From: an uncultured Lachnospiraceae bacterium
GTDB taxonomy: Bacteria; Bacillota; Clostridia; Lachnospirales; Lachnospiraceae
NCBI GenBank assembly: GCA_905209865.1
Contig: CAJLUP010000017.1
Location: 1 to 23,958 of the forward strand
Reading direction: 5' to 3'
Length of the DNA: 23,958 bases
The position numbers and the translations under genes were made by a program. Of this stretch, positions 7,960-15,702 are shown piece by piece. The notes beneath the pieces were generated by a model. That model searched no databases. It saw only the letters and a program-made list of their open reading frames with translations, and was not told the DNA's origin. Position 1 is the first letter of the stretch; each line of letters opens with the position of its first letter.

Positions 7960-9594
7960 TTATCTCGCCGAATCCGCATCATCGGCCGGAATGGATTTTG
8001 CCTGATTTAATGCCGCAGTAATAAATCCTTTAAACAACGGATGCGCCTGATTCGGGCGGCTTTTGAATTCCGGATGAAACTGTACGCCGACAAAAAACGG
8101 ATGATCCGAAAGTTCCACCGTCTCTGCCAGCCTGTTATCCGGCGATGTGCCGCTGATCACAAGCCCCGCCATCGTCAGTTCTTCCCGATACTTATTATTC
8201 AGTTCATACCGATGGCGATGACGTTCCCGAATCTCGCTTACGCCGTAACATTTTTCCAGCATCGTCCCTGCTTTAATGCTGCAAGGATAACTTCCAAGCC
8301 GCAATGTTCCGCCCTTATTGATCTCTTCACTTTGACCCGGCATGAAATCAATCACCTTATGGGCGCACTGTTCGTCAAATTCTCCTGAATGAGCATCCTG
8401 AATCCCTGCTGCATTTCTCGCAAATTCAATCACCGCAATCTGCATACCGAGGCAAATACCAAAATAAGGGATTCTATTTTCGCGGGCATATTTTGCCGCT
8501 AAAATCATCCCTTCAATCCCACGATTTCCAAAACCGCCCGGAATAATAATGCCATGAAGCCCCTGCAGAAGTTCATCGACATTTTCCTTCGTAATATTTT
8601 CCGAATCGATCCAATGGATCTTTACAAACGTGTTCCGCTCATAGCCCGCATGGTTCATTGCTTCTGCCACTGACAGATATGCGTCATGAAGCTTTATATA
8701 TTTTCCGACTAATCCGATATGTACTTCTTCTGAACGATTATGAATCCGTTCTACCATCTGTTCCCATTCCGTAAGATCTGGTTTCGGAGCATCTATATGA
8801 AGATTTCTGCATACGACAGATGAGAAATTCGATTTTTCCAACATCAGAGGCGCTTCGTAGAGATTCGGCAGCGTCCTGTTCTCGATCACACAATCCGGCT
8901 TCACATTACAAAACAAAGAGATTTTCTGAAAAATAGATTCTTCCAGCGGCTGATCAGATCGAAGAACGATAATATCAGGATTGATTCCCATTCCCCGAAG
9001 TTCTTTTACCGAATGCTGCGTTGGTTTTGATTTATGTTCCTCTGATCCGCTCAAATACGGAACTAATGTGACATGAATGAACAAGCTGTTCTCTTTGCCT
9101 GTTTCCAGTGAAATCTGCCGTACCGCCTCCAGAAAAGGCTGAGATTCAATATCTCCGATCGTACCGCCGATCTCCGTGATCACCACATCCGCGTCTGTCT
9201 TTTTCCCTACCCGGTATACAAACTCTTTGATCTCATTTGTAATATGCGGGATCACCTGTACCGTAGACCCGAGATATTCCCCTCTTCGTTCTTTATTCAG
9301 CACGTTCCAGTAGACCTTTCCGGTTGTCAGATTCGAATATTTATTCAGATCCTCATCAATAAACCGCTCATAATGACCTAAGTCCAAATCTGTCTCTGCA
9401 CCGTCCTCAGTCACATACACTTCTCCATGCTGATAAGGACTCATTGTGCCGGGATCTACGTTAATATATGGATCCAGTTTCTGAGCCGCCACTTTCAGTC
9501 CTCTCGCTTTTAACAGCCGCCCCAGCGACGCTGCCGTTATTCCTTTTCCCAAACCGGACACAACGCCTCCGGTCACAAATATATACTTCGTCAT
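7960..9594 (-). CDS. pyrG: CTP synthase
   Basis: PyrG makes CTP from UTP, ATP and glutamine. The 544-residue protein has the synthase domain first: MTKYIFVTGGVVSGLGKG with the P-loop at residues 8-18, and EIGGTIGDIES at 141-151. The class I glutaminase domain follows with PGGFGNRG and the triad Cys381 (FGICLGMQ), His507 and Glu509 (VQFHPEF). Length and motifs are standard. I chose the start at 9594, which follows GGAAGGAAATATT; the frame extends 11 codons upstream, but those residues are not part of the family. The gene starts 13 bases after the asnB stop and ends 17 bases before purF, consistent with one transcript. Confidence 0.97.
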   Translation of the reverse strand: MTKYIFVTGGVVSGLGKGITAASLGRLLKARGLKVAAQKLDPYINVDPGTMSPYQHGEVYVTEDGAETDLDLGHYERFIDEDLNKYSNLTTGKVYWNVLNKERRGEYLGSTVQVIPHITNEIKEFVYRVGKKTDADVVITEIGGTIGDIESQPFLEAVRQISLETGKENSLFIHVTLVPYLSGSEEHKSKPTQHSVKELRGMGINPDIIVLRSDQPLEESIFQKISLFCNVKPDCVIENRTLPNLYEAPLMLEKSNFSSVVCRNLHIDAPKPDLTEWEQMVERIHNRSEEVHIGLVGKYIKLHDAYLSVAEAMNHAGYERNTFVKIHWIDSENITKENVDELLQGLHGIIIPGGFGNRGIEGMILAAKYARENRIPYFGICLGMQIAVIEFARNAAGIQDAHSGEFDEQCAHKVIDFMPGQSEEINKGGTLRLGSYPCSIKAGTMLEKCYGVSEIRERHRHRYELNNKYREELTMAGLVISGTSPDNRLAETVELSDHPFFVGVQFHPEFKSRPNQAHPLFKGFITAALNQAKSIPADDADSAR

Positions 9595-9607
9595 AATATT
9601 TCCTTCC

Positions 9608-11188
9608 TTACTTTCCACTATCCCCATAATTTGAGAGCACCCTTGCCGAAGGATCGTTCACATCGCATCCCACCCATTCCTTATTCGGCATCCAAAAATC
9701 AACGATCATCTCTGCCTGACCAGGATAATACTTTTCAAAAATTTCTCGATATAATAAGGACTCTTTTGTAAACGGTGTGGCGTAAGTATATTTTCGACGT
9801 AACTGTTCATATTCCTCATCTGTGTACTTATCCCGCGCATATTCTTTCAAATAATCTACCATTGAATGTCCCACCGCATCTGAGAATGCCGCCTTCTCTC
9901 TCCAAAGGATTTCCTCCGGAAGATAACCGTCTTCCTCAAAGGCATGGCGAAGAAGATATTTCCCCTTCCCGTAAGTATTCATTTTCAATTTCGGGTCTAC
10001 CGACATTACATATTTCACAAAATCCAAATCCCCAAACGGGACTCTGGCTTCCAGCGAATTGACGGAAATACAACGGTCTGCCCGCAAAACGTCATACATA
10101 TGAAGCTCCTTGATCCGCTTTTCGGATTCCTTCTGAAAAGCATCTGCATCCGGCGCAAAATCGGTATACTTATATCCGAATAATTCATCCGAGATCTCCC
10201 CTGTCAAAAGGACACGGATCGGCGTCTGCTCATGAATCGCTTTACATACCATATACATCCCGATCGATGCGCGGATCGTCGTAATATCATAAGTTCCCAA
10301 TATACGGATCACTGTTTCCAAGTCCGAGATCACCTGCTCCGGCGTCATATAGATCTCCGTATGGGCGCTTCCGATATAATCTGCAACTTGTCTTGCATAC
10401 TTCAAATCAATGGCATCTTCACTCATCCCGATGGCAAACGTCTGGATCGGCCTGCTGCTTTTCTTTGCCGCAATGGAGCACACAAGAGACGAGTCCAATC
10501 CTCCTGAAAGCAAAAAACCGACCTTTGCATCGGCTACAAGACGTTTTTCCACACCGGAAACTAATTTGTCATGGATCTTCCTGCAGACAGTTTCCAGATC
10601 ATCGTGGCATACCTCCTCTGCCTTTGCAATGTCGCAATAACAGATAAACTGACCGTTTTTATAATAATGTCCGGGCGGAAACGGCATGATCTTATCCGTA
10701 AGACCTACCAGGTTTTTCGCTTCACTGGCAAAAATAACAGCTCCGTCTTTATCATACCCGTAATAGAGCGGACGGATGCCGATGGGATCTCTCGCCGCAA
10801 TAAATTCTCTTGTATCAGCATCATACAGAATACAGGCAAATTCTGCATCCAGCATTGCGAACATCTCTGTTCCGTATTCCCGATACATCGGCAAAAGAAT
10901 CTCGCAATCTGACTCACTTTCAAAAGAATACTTTTCTGAAAGACTTTCTTTTAATTTCTCAAACCCGTAAATCTCCCCATTGCAGACCACATAACTGTTT
11001 CCCAACTGAAACGGCTGCATTCCGGAAGGAGTAAGCCCCATGATCGCCAGCCTGTGAAATCCAAGGATTCCATCTTGAACTTCGACTACCCTGCTGTCAT
11101 CAGGACCTCTTGACACCGTTCTTTGAAACCCTTCCATAAAAATATCAAAAGCAGCATTGCTGCTGCAATAACCCATAATAGAACACAT
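9608..11188 (-). CDS. asnB: Asparagine synthase (glutamine-hydrolysing)
   Basis: AsnB transfers the glutamine amide to aspartate with ATP, forming asparagine and AMP. The 526-residue protein begins MCSIMGY, so Cys2 is the Ntn nucleophile after Met removal. The glutaminase half has RGPDDSR, GFHRLAIMG, CNGEIYG and RDPIGIRPLYYG. The synthetase half has the PP-loop LLSGGLDSS (D232 in SGGLDSS), LLTGEISDELFGY and SLEARVPFGD. Its size is close to the E. coli AsnB/eukaryotic class. The start is supported by GGAGG 9 bases upstream. It lies directly downstream of the short element between glnN and asnB, and the two nitrogen genes probably share a transcript. Confidence 0.96.
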   Translation of the reverse strand: MCSIMGYCSSNAAFDIFMEGFQRTVSRGPDDSRVVEVQDGILGFHRLAIMGLTPSGMQPFQLGNSYVVCNGEIYGFEKLKESLSEKYSFESESDCEILLPMYREYGTEMFAMLDAEFACILYDADTREFIAARDPIGIRPLYYGYDKDGAVIFASEAKNLVGLTDKIMPFPPGHYYKNGQFICYCDIAKAEEVCHDDLETVCRKIHDKLVSGVEKRLVADAKVGFLLSGGLDSSLVCSIAAKKSSRPIQTFAIGMSEDAIDLKYARQVADYIGSAHTEIYMTPEQVISDLETVIRILGTYDITTIRASIGMYMVCKAIHEQTPIRVLLTGEISDELFGYKYTDFAPDADAFQKESEKRIKELHMYDVLRADRCISVNSLEARVPFGDLDFVKYVMSVDPKLKMNTYGKGKYLLRHAFEEDGYLPEEILWREKAAFSDAVGHSMVDYLKEYARDKYTDEEYEQLRRKYTYATPFTKESLLYREIFEKYYPGQAEMIVDFWMPNKEWVGCDVNDPSARVLSNYGDSGK

Positions 11189-11208
11189 ATAAATTTACCT
11201 CCGTAAAC

Positions 11209-11343
11209 CTAAGTCATCCGGAAATATTGGTTCTGCAAACAGCGCTGCGCGGCTCTTACTGACCCGCGCTCGCTGTAGGCATCACCTGCAATATTCCGGT
11301 TTTCCTTTCTGAACGCCGCATCCCAATACATGAGATACGTCAT
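11209..11343 (-). CDS. Small ORF of 44 codons between glnN and asnB
   Basis: A frame from ATG at 11343 encodes MTYLMYWDAAFRKENRN followed by IAGDAYSERGSVRAAQRC and LQNQYFRMT. It is basic, with seven arginines, no membrane segment and no Asn or Gln codon run. AGAAGGA lies six bases before the ATG (a second in-frame ATG is at 11349). The ORF starts 30 bases after the glnN stop and ends 20 bases before asnB, the spacing expected of a gene in this operon. I do not recognise the protein. Its position suggests a role linked to glutamine synthetase or asparagine synthase; arginine-rich small GS inhibitors exist in cyanobacteria, but no homology is claimed. The competing view is that this stretch is a structured RNA, because much of it folds strongly (see the entry at 11218-11299). 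Confidence 0.55.
   Translation of the reverse strand: MTYLMYWDAAFRKENRNIAGDAYSERGSVRAAQRCLQNQYFRMT
11218..11299 (-). ncRNA. Candidate structured RNA element between glnN and asnB
   Basis: On the minus strand the arm CCGGAATATTG (11299-11289) pairs with CAATATTTCCGG (11229-11218), giving 11 base pairs with one bulged U. Inside it, ACAGCGAGCGCGG (11276-11264) pairs with CCGCGCAGCGCTGT (11252-11239), giving 12 base pairs around an A/AG internal loop and an 11-base hairpin loop. The internal loop between the helices is 12 and 9 bases. There is no U-tract, so it is not an intrinsic terminator. It does not match the consensus of a riboswitch I know. It may be a cis-regulator of asnB, a processing or stability element, or structure within the small ORF's coding sequence. 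Confidence 0.5.
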
Positions 11344-11373
11344 ACTCATTCCTTCTTTCTGTATCCATCCTGG

Positions 11374-13470
11374 CTATTTTACGCCAAACAATAAATCTCC
11401 ATAGGTTGGGAACGGCCAGTATTTCTTTGCCGTCACAGTTTCTGCCTCGTCACAGGCAACTCTTAGTTCACTCATTTTACTGAGAGCGATATCACGGATC
11501 ATATAAGATTGCTCTTCGATTGCCTGAACGTCCTGTATCTTCATGACTGCTTCGTCCAGTTCTTCTGCCTTCACCGCGATCTGTTCTTCCAGTCTTGCCA
11601 ATTTCTTCAATAAACCTGTCTCATAACTGCATGGCAGAGAAGCATCAACCGACTTTTTCGCCGCAGCCGTATTCGCCAGTTCCAAAGCATATGCGCTTAC
11701 CGCAGGAGCTATCTCTGTCTTCGCCATATCGATCATCGTATTTGCTTCGATCAGTACAGTCTTGCAGTAATTATCCAACATAATCTCACACCTTGATTTC
11801 AGCTCTGCCTCAGAAAATACTTTATGAGATGTCAGCATCCGGACATTTTTCTCATCAAGCAGATGCGGCATACAATCCGGCGTTGTCCGATAATTGAGAA
11901 GACCTCTGTTTTCCGTCGCTTCTTTGATCCATGTATCATCATATCCGTTTCCATTGAAAATAATATGTTTGTGATCCTTAATCGTCTTACGGATCATTTC
12001 ATGCAAAGTCTCTTCGAAGTTTTCCGCTTTCTCCAGTCTGTCTGCATAAATCTTCAGGCTCTCTGCCACTGCGCTGTTGAGCATAATGTTTGCACATGCG
12101 ATACTGTTTGAAGAACCAAGCATACGGAATTCAAATTTATTTCCTGTAAATGCAAACGGTGAAGTACGGTTGCGGTCTGTCGTATCACGGTTGAACTTCG
12201 GAAGAACGTTTACTCCAAGTCTCATCTGCGTTTTTTCTGTTCCCTCATACGGTGTATCTGTCTCGATCGCTTCAAGCACCGCATTCAGCTCATCCCCCAG
12301 GAAGATCGACACAACTGCCGGAGGCGCTTCATTTGCCCCGAGACGGTGATCGTTTCCCGCCGTTGCAACAGAAATACGGAGAAGATCCTGAAAATCGGCC
12401 ACAGCTTTGATCACCGCGCACAGGAAAACTAAGAACTGTGCGTTTTCATAAGGTGTCTCTCCGGGTGACAGCAAATTCACTCCTTTATCTGTCGCCAGCG
12501 ACCAGTTATTGTGCTTTCCGCTTCCGTTTACACCTGCAAAAGGTTTTTCATGCAGAAGACATACAAGTCCATGTCTCGCTGCAACCTTCTGCATGATCTC
12601 CATCGTCAGTTGGTTATGATCTGTCGCAATGTTCGTCGTTGTATAGATCGGCGCCAGCTCATGCTGTGCCGGAGCTACTTCGTTATGTTCTGTCTTTGCC
12701 AGTATTCCAAGTTTCCAGAGTTCTTCGTTTAACTCTTCCATATAAGCGGCAACTCGTGATTTAATCACTCCGAAATAATGATCGTCCATCTCCTGTCCTT
12801 TTGGAGGTTTCGCACCGAACAAAGTACGTCCTGTAAATCTAAGATCTCTTCTTTGATCGTACATTTCTTTTGTAATAAGGAAATATTCCTGTTCCGGTCC
12901 TACCGATGTGCGGACACATTTTACATCTTCATGACCGAACAGACGGAGGATACGAAGCGCCTGTTTATTCAGCGCCTCCATGGAACGGAGCAGCGGGGTC
13001 TTTTTGTCAAGGGCTTCTCCGCAGTAAGAACAAAACGCAGTCGGGATACACAATGTCTTTCCTTTAATAAATGCATATGATGTCGGATCCCATGCAGTAT
13101 ATCCTCTCGCCTCAAATGTAGCCCGAAGTCCGCCGGACGGAAACGAAGATGCATCCGGTTCTCCTTTGATCAGTTCTTTTCCCGAAAACTCCATGATAAC
13201 TCCGCCGTCCGGGGATGGAGAAATGAAACTGTCATGCTTTTCTGCCGTTACTCCGGTAAGAGGCTGAAACCAATGCGTGTAATGTGTCGCCCCGTTTGCA
13301 ACTGCCCAATCTTTCATTGCCGCCGCAACTGCGTTTGCCACACTGATATCGAGCTTTGCACCTTCGTCAATCGTTCTTCTCAATGACTGGTATACTTTCG
13401 CCGATAAATTTGCCTTCATCACTCTGTCATCAAAAACCTTACATCCAAAAAATTCCGATACATTTTTCAT
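11374..13470 (-). CDS. glnN: Glutamine synthetase type III
   Basis: GlnN forms glutamine from glutamate, ammonia and ATP, and feeds the amidotransferases encoded downstream. The 698-residue length and sequence identify the type III (GSIII) family rather than GlnA. Motifs include FPSGGLRATFEARGYTAWD, SVGPEQEYFL, TEHNEVAPAQHELAP, GSGKHNNWSL and NRTSPFAFTGNKFEFR. The C-terminal region is the long helical extension typical of GSIII (EEQIAVKAEELDEAVMKI). I placed the start at 13470 (MKNVSEFFG) because GGAAGGAG lies about 8 bases upstream; the frame is open 10 codons earlier without support. Expression is probably governed by the promoter and antitermination leader at 13485-13665. It heads the operon that continues into asnB, pyrG, purF and dapL. 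Confidence 0.96.
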   Translation of the reverse strand: MKNVSEFFGCKVFDDRVMKANLSAKVYQSLRRTIDEGAKLDISVANAVAAAMKDWAVANGATHYTHWFQPLTGVTAEKHDSFISPSPDGGVIMEFSGKELIKGEPDASSFPSGGLRATFEARGYTAWDPTSYAFIKGKTLCIPTAFCSYCGEALDKKTPLLRSMEALNKQALRILRLFGHEDVKCVRTSVGPEQEYFLITKEMYDQRRDLRFTGRTLFGAKPPKGQEMDDHYFGVIKSRVAAYMEELNEELWKLGILAKTEHNEVAPAQHELAPIYTTTNIATDHNQLTMEIMQKVAARHGLVCLLHEKPFAGVNGSGKHNNWSLATDKGVNLLSPGETPYENAQFLVFLCAVIKAVADFQDLLRISVATAGNDHRLGANEAPPAVVSIFLGDELNAVLEAIETDTPYEGTEKTQMRLGVNVLPKFNRDTTDRNRTSPFAFTGNKFEFRMLGSSNSIACANIMLNSAVAESLKIYADRLEKAENFEETLHEMIRKTIKDHKHIIFNGNGYDDTWIKEATENRGLLNYRTTPDCMPHLLDEKNVRMLTSHKVFSEAELKSRCEIMLDNYCKTVLIEANTMIDMAKTEIAPAVSAYALELANTAAAKKSVDASLPCSYETGLLKKLARLEEQIAVKAEELDEAVMKIQDVQAIEEQSYMIRDIALSKMSELRVACDEAETVTAKKYWPFPTYGDLLFGVK

Positions 13471-13484
13471 AACGCCACTCCTTC

Positions 13485-13563
13485 CAATTTGAAAAGGCAA
13501 GGAACTCTTTCACGGTACTTTTTCTGCACATGAAAGACGCCCTTGCCTTTTTAACCCAAATTG
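13485..13563 (-). promoter_or_regulatory. Extended hairpin abutting the glnN ribosome binding site, with a second A1/G4 hexaloop hairpin
   Basis: CAATTTG (13563-13557) pairs with CAAATTG (13491-13485), and AAAAGGCAAGG (13551-13541) pairs with CCTTGCCTTTT (13502-13492). An inner stem TCTTTCAT/GTGAAAGA carries a GTGC/GTAC tip. The base of the structure touches the Shine-Dalgarno GGAAGGAG (13485-13478). Within its 5' side, AAAGGC-AAGGGC-GTCTTT (13550-13533) can form the same 6-bp, six-base-loop hairpin as the upstream ANTAR-type site, again with A1 and G4. I found no convincing second hairpin here. It could be a second antitermination module, with only a short U-run after the stem, or a translational control structure. 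Confidence 0.6.
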
Positions 13564-13576
13564 TATCTTTTTTTAT

Positions 13577-13621
13577 AAAAGAAAAAGACGTCTCTGAGAC
13601 CATTCTCTCAAAGACGTCTTT
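13577..13621 (-). terminator. Conditional intrinsic terminator in the glnN leader
   Basis: AAAGACGTCT (13621-13612) pairs perfectly with AGACGTCTTT (13593-13584). The stem continues inward through TTGAGA/TCTCAG to a short loop, and TTTTTCTTTT follows. It lies between the glnN promoter and gene, so it must be read through for expression. Its 5' arm begins exactly at the loop of the adjacent hexaloop hairpin, so the two folds exclude each other. Confidence 0.8.
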
Positions 13622-13627
13622 GCCTTT
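13596..13627 (-). promoter_or_regulatory. ANTAR-type dual hairpin (antiterminator) in the glnN leader
   Basis: P1 is AAAGGC-AAAGAC-GTCTTT (13627-13610), a 6-bp stem with a six-base loop having A1 and G4. A candidate P2, GAG-AATGGT-CTC (13607-13596), also has A1 and G4 but only 3 base pairs; a competing fold of that region has a GAATGG loop. ANTAR-domain antiterminators (EutV, NasR, clostridial NitR) recognise paired hairpins with such loops and prevent an overlapping terminator. P1 is convincing; P2 is weak. No ANTAR gene is in the window. Confidence 0.65.
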
Positions 13628-13636
13628 ACTCGTTGG

Positions 13637-13665
13637 ATAATACACCCCGAAAAAGTGTTTGTCAA
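13637..13665 (-). promoter_or_regulatory. Sigma-A promoter of the glnN operon
   Basis: TTGACA (13665-13660) and TATTAT (13642-13637) are separated by 17 bases. An A-rich tract with two TTTGAGAAAAAAT repeats lies upstream and could act as an UP element. The -35 region GATTGACAAACA is identical over 12 bases to that of the divergent glutamate synthase promoter. Confidence 0.85.
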
Positions 13666-13730
13666 TCCCTTTTTTTGATTTTTCCCTGAATTTTTTCTCA
13701 AATTTTTCTAGATTTTTTCTCAAAAAGATC

Positions 13731-14519
13731 TCACACTAAGATCGCCTGTTTCATCTCTTTTACATACTGCCCCACCGGATCTGCCGCATTTTTTCCATAC
13801 TTCTCAAGAAATTTTATCACTGCAGAGCCAACGATTACCCCATCTGAAAGATCCGACATCTTTTTCGCCTGTTCAGGTGCAGAGATCCCGAATCCGACAG
13901 CGCATGGAATCTTCGTATGCTCTCTTACAATCTTTACCATCGACGAAACATCGGTCGTAATCTCCTTTCTCGTTCCTGTCACGCCCAGACTGGAAACGAT
14001 ATACAGAAAGCCTTCCGCTTCCTCTGCGATCAAAGCGATCCTTTGTTCCGACGTCGGTGCGATCATCGAGATTAATGCCACGCCATATTCCCTGCATACA
14101 GGCGCAAATTCTTCTTTCTCCTCAAACGGCAGATCCGGCAGAATAATGCCGTCAACTCCAATCTCCCGACAAGTCCGCATAAAAAGATCTGCCCCGTAAG
14201 AAAACACAACATTCGCATAAGTCATAAATACAAATGGAACGTTCACTTCTTTTCGAAGTTCCCGCACAAGATCGAATATCTTATCTGTTGTGGCGCCTCC
14301 GCCAAGAGCTCTTATATTCGCCTTTTGGATAACCGATCCTTCTGCAACAGGATCGGAAAAAGGAATCCCAAGTTCTATGAGATCTGCCCCTTGTTCCGCC
14401 GCCTTTTTCACCACCTGTGCCGTTGTTTCTAAATCGGGATCACCGCAAGTAATAAACGGGATAAATGCTTTTCCCGCTGTAAACGCCTCTTGAATACGCT
14501 CTGCTCCTGTCTTACTCAT
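13731..14519 (-). CDS. trpA: Tryptophan synthase alpha subunit
   Basis: TrpA cleaves indole-3-glycerol phosphate to indole and glyceraldehyde 3-phosphate, and channels indole to TrpB. The 262-residue product has the TIM-barrel motifs PFITCGDPD, DLIELGIPFSDP with catalytic Glu49, GIILPDLPFEE, GVTGTR and the phosphate-binding GFGIS/GVIVGSAV. The position of the second catalytic residue, Asp60 in the Salmonella enzyme, is Glu60 here (PVAEG), a conservative change. The start at 14519 follows GGGGAGG by about 6 bases and overlaps the trpB stop by 8 bases, which fits translational coupling; the frame extends upstream only inside trpB. It is the last trp gene. I see no clear GC-rich terminator between its stop and the glnN promoter. 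Confidence 0.96.
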   Translation of the reverse strand: MSKTGAERIQEAFTAGKAFIPFITCGDPDLETTAQVVKKAAEQGADLIELGIPFSDPVAEGSVIQKANIRALGGGATTDKIFDLVRELRKEVNVPFVFMTYANVVFSYGADLFMRTCREIGVDGIILPDLPFEEKEEFAPVCREYGVALISMIAPTSEQRIALIAEEAEGFLYIVSSLGVTGTRKEITTDVSSMVKIVREHTKIPCAVGFGISAPEQAKKMSDLSDGVIVGSAVIKFLEKYGKNAADPVGQYVKEMKQAILV

Positions 14520-15702
14520 AAAGATCCTCCCCTCTGTATCTGGCGATCGCCGCACAATCTTTGTCTCCTCTGCCGGAAATCGTAATGACAATGATCTGAT
14601 CCTGCCTCATCTCAGGGGCAATCTTCCTTGCATATGCCACTGCATGAGCAGACTCTATTGCCGGAATAATCCCCTCTGTCCTTGCCAAAAACTCAAACGC
14701 TTCGACCGCTTCCTCATCGGTAACCGGCACATATTCCGCCCGTCCTGTATCGTGCAGATATGCATGTTCAGGTCCGATTCCCGGATAATCCAGTCCGGCG
14801 GAAATCGAATAGACCGGCGCGATCTGCCCGTACTGATCCTGACAGAAATATGATTTCATCCCGTGAAAAATCCCCGTTTTACCTGTATTGACAGCAGCCG
14901 CCGTCTCGAACGTATGAATTCCTCTGCCTGCCGCTTCACATCCGATCAGCCGTACCTGGCGATCCTCGATAAAATGATAGAAACTGCCGATAGCATTCGA
15001 ACCGCCTCCGATACACGCAATCACCGCGTCCGGCAGTCTCCCTTCCTTTTCCATGATCTGTTCTTTCATTTCCCGAGAAATCACCGCCTGAAAATCACGG
15101 ACGATCGTAGGAAACGGATGTGGTCCCATCACTGACCCGAGACAATAATGAGTATCCTCAATACGGGAAGTCCATTCCCGCATCGCTTCCGACACCGCAT
15201 CTTTCAATGTTGCTGTTCCGCTTGCGACCGGAATCACTTCTGCCCCTAAAAGGCGCATCCGATATACGTTCAGCGCCTGACGCTTCGTATCTTCCTCACC
15301 CATAAACACGACACATTCCATATCGAGCAGCGCCGCTGCCGTAGCCGTGGCAACACCATGCTGTCCCGCGCCGGTTTCTGCGATCAGCCTTGTTTTTCCC
15401 ATCTTCTTTGCCAAAAGCGCCTGCCCAAGTACGTTGTTGATCTTATGAGCGCCCGTATGATTCAGATCTTCTCTCTTCAGATAGATTTTCGCCCCTCCGA
15501 GAGTTTCCGTCATTTTTTTCGCAAAATACAATCTCGAAGGTCTGTTTGCATATTCTCTGTAAAGTTCTTGCAATTCCGCCTGAAATTCCCGATCATTTTT
15601 ATAATAATTATACGCTTCCTCTAATTCTGTAACCGCATTCATCAATGTTTCCGGAATATACTGTCCTCCGTAAATTCCGAAACGCCCTGCCTTATTCGTC
15701 AT
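14512..15702 (-). CDS. trpB: Tryptophan synthase beta subunit
   Basis: TrpB joins indole and serine to form tryptophan using PLP. The 396-residue sequence carries the Schiff-base Lys87 in HTGAHKINN, Glu109 in ETGAGQHG, the PLP-phosphate loop GGGSNAIG and the C-terminal SGRGDKD. Length and motifs fit TrpB1, the standard partner of TrpA. The start at 15702 follows AAGGAG at 7 bases and overlaps the end of trpF by 11 bases. A 22-codon upstream extension lies wholly within trpF and is not part of the family. Confidence 0.97.
   Translation of the reverse strand: MTNKAGRFGIYGGQYIPETLMNAVTELEEAYNYYKNDREFQAELQELYREYANRPSRLYFAKKMTETLGGAKIYLKREDLNHTGAHKINNVLGQALLAKKMGKTRLIAETGAGQHGVATATAAALLDMECVVFMGEEDTKRQALNVYRMRLLGAEVIPVASGTATLKDAVSEAMREWTSRIEDTHYCLGSVMGPHPFPTIVRDFQAVISREMKEQIMEKEGRLPDAVIACIGGGSNAIGSFYHFIEDRQVRLIGCEAAGRGIHTFETAAAVNTGKTGIFHGMKSYFCQDQYGQIAPVYSISAGLDYPGIGPEHAYLHDTGRAEYVPVTDEEAVEAFEFLARTEGIIPAIESAHAVAYARKIAPEMRQDQIIVITISGRGDKDCAAIARYRGEDLYE

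Noticed and set aside
11209..11343. The small ORF as a classical attenuation leader peptide
   Set aside because: It has no run of Asn, Gln or other regulatory codons, and no U-tailed terminator follows it before asnB.
13485..13665. T-box or glutamine riboswitch upstream of glnN
   Set aside because: No GGTGGNACCGCG T-box motif and no match to the glnA/downstream-peptide glutamine riboswitch consensus.
13439..13723. A 94-codon minus-strand frame in front of glnN
   Set aside because: It covers the promoter, terminator and hairpins of the glnN leader, has low-complexity Lys/Phe composition and overlaps the glnN start.
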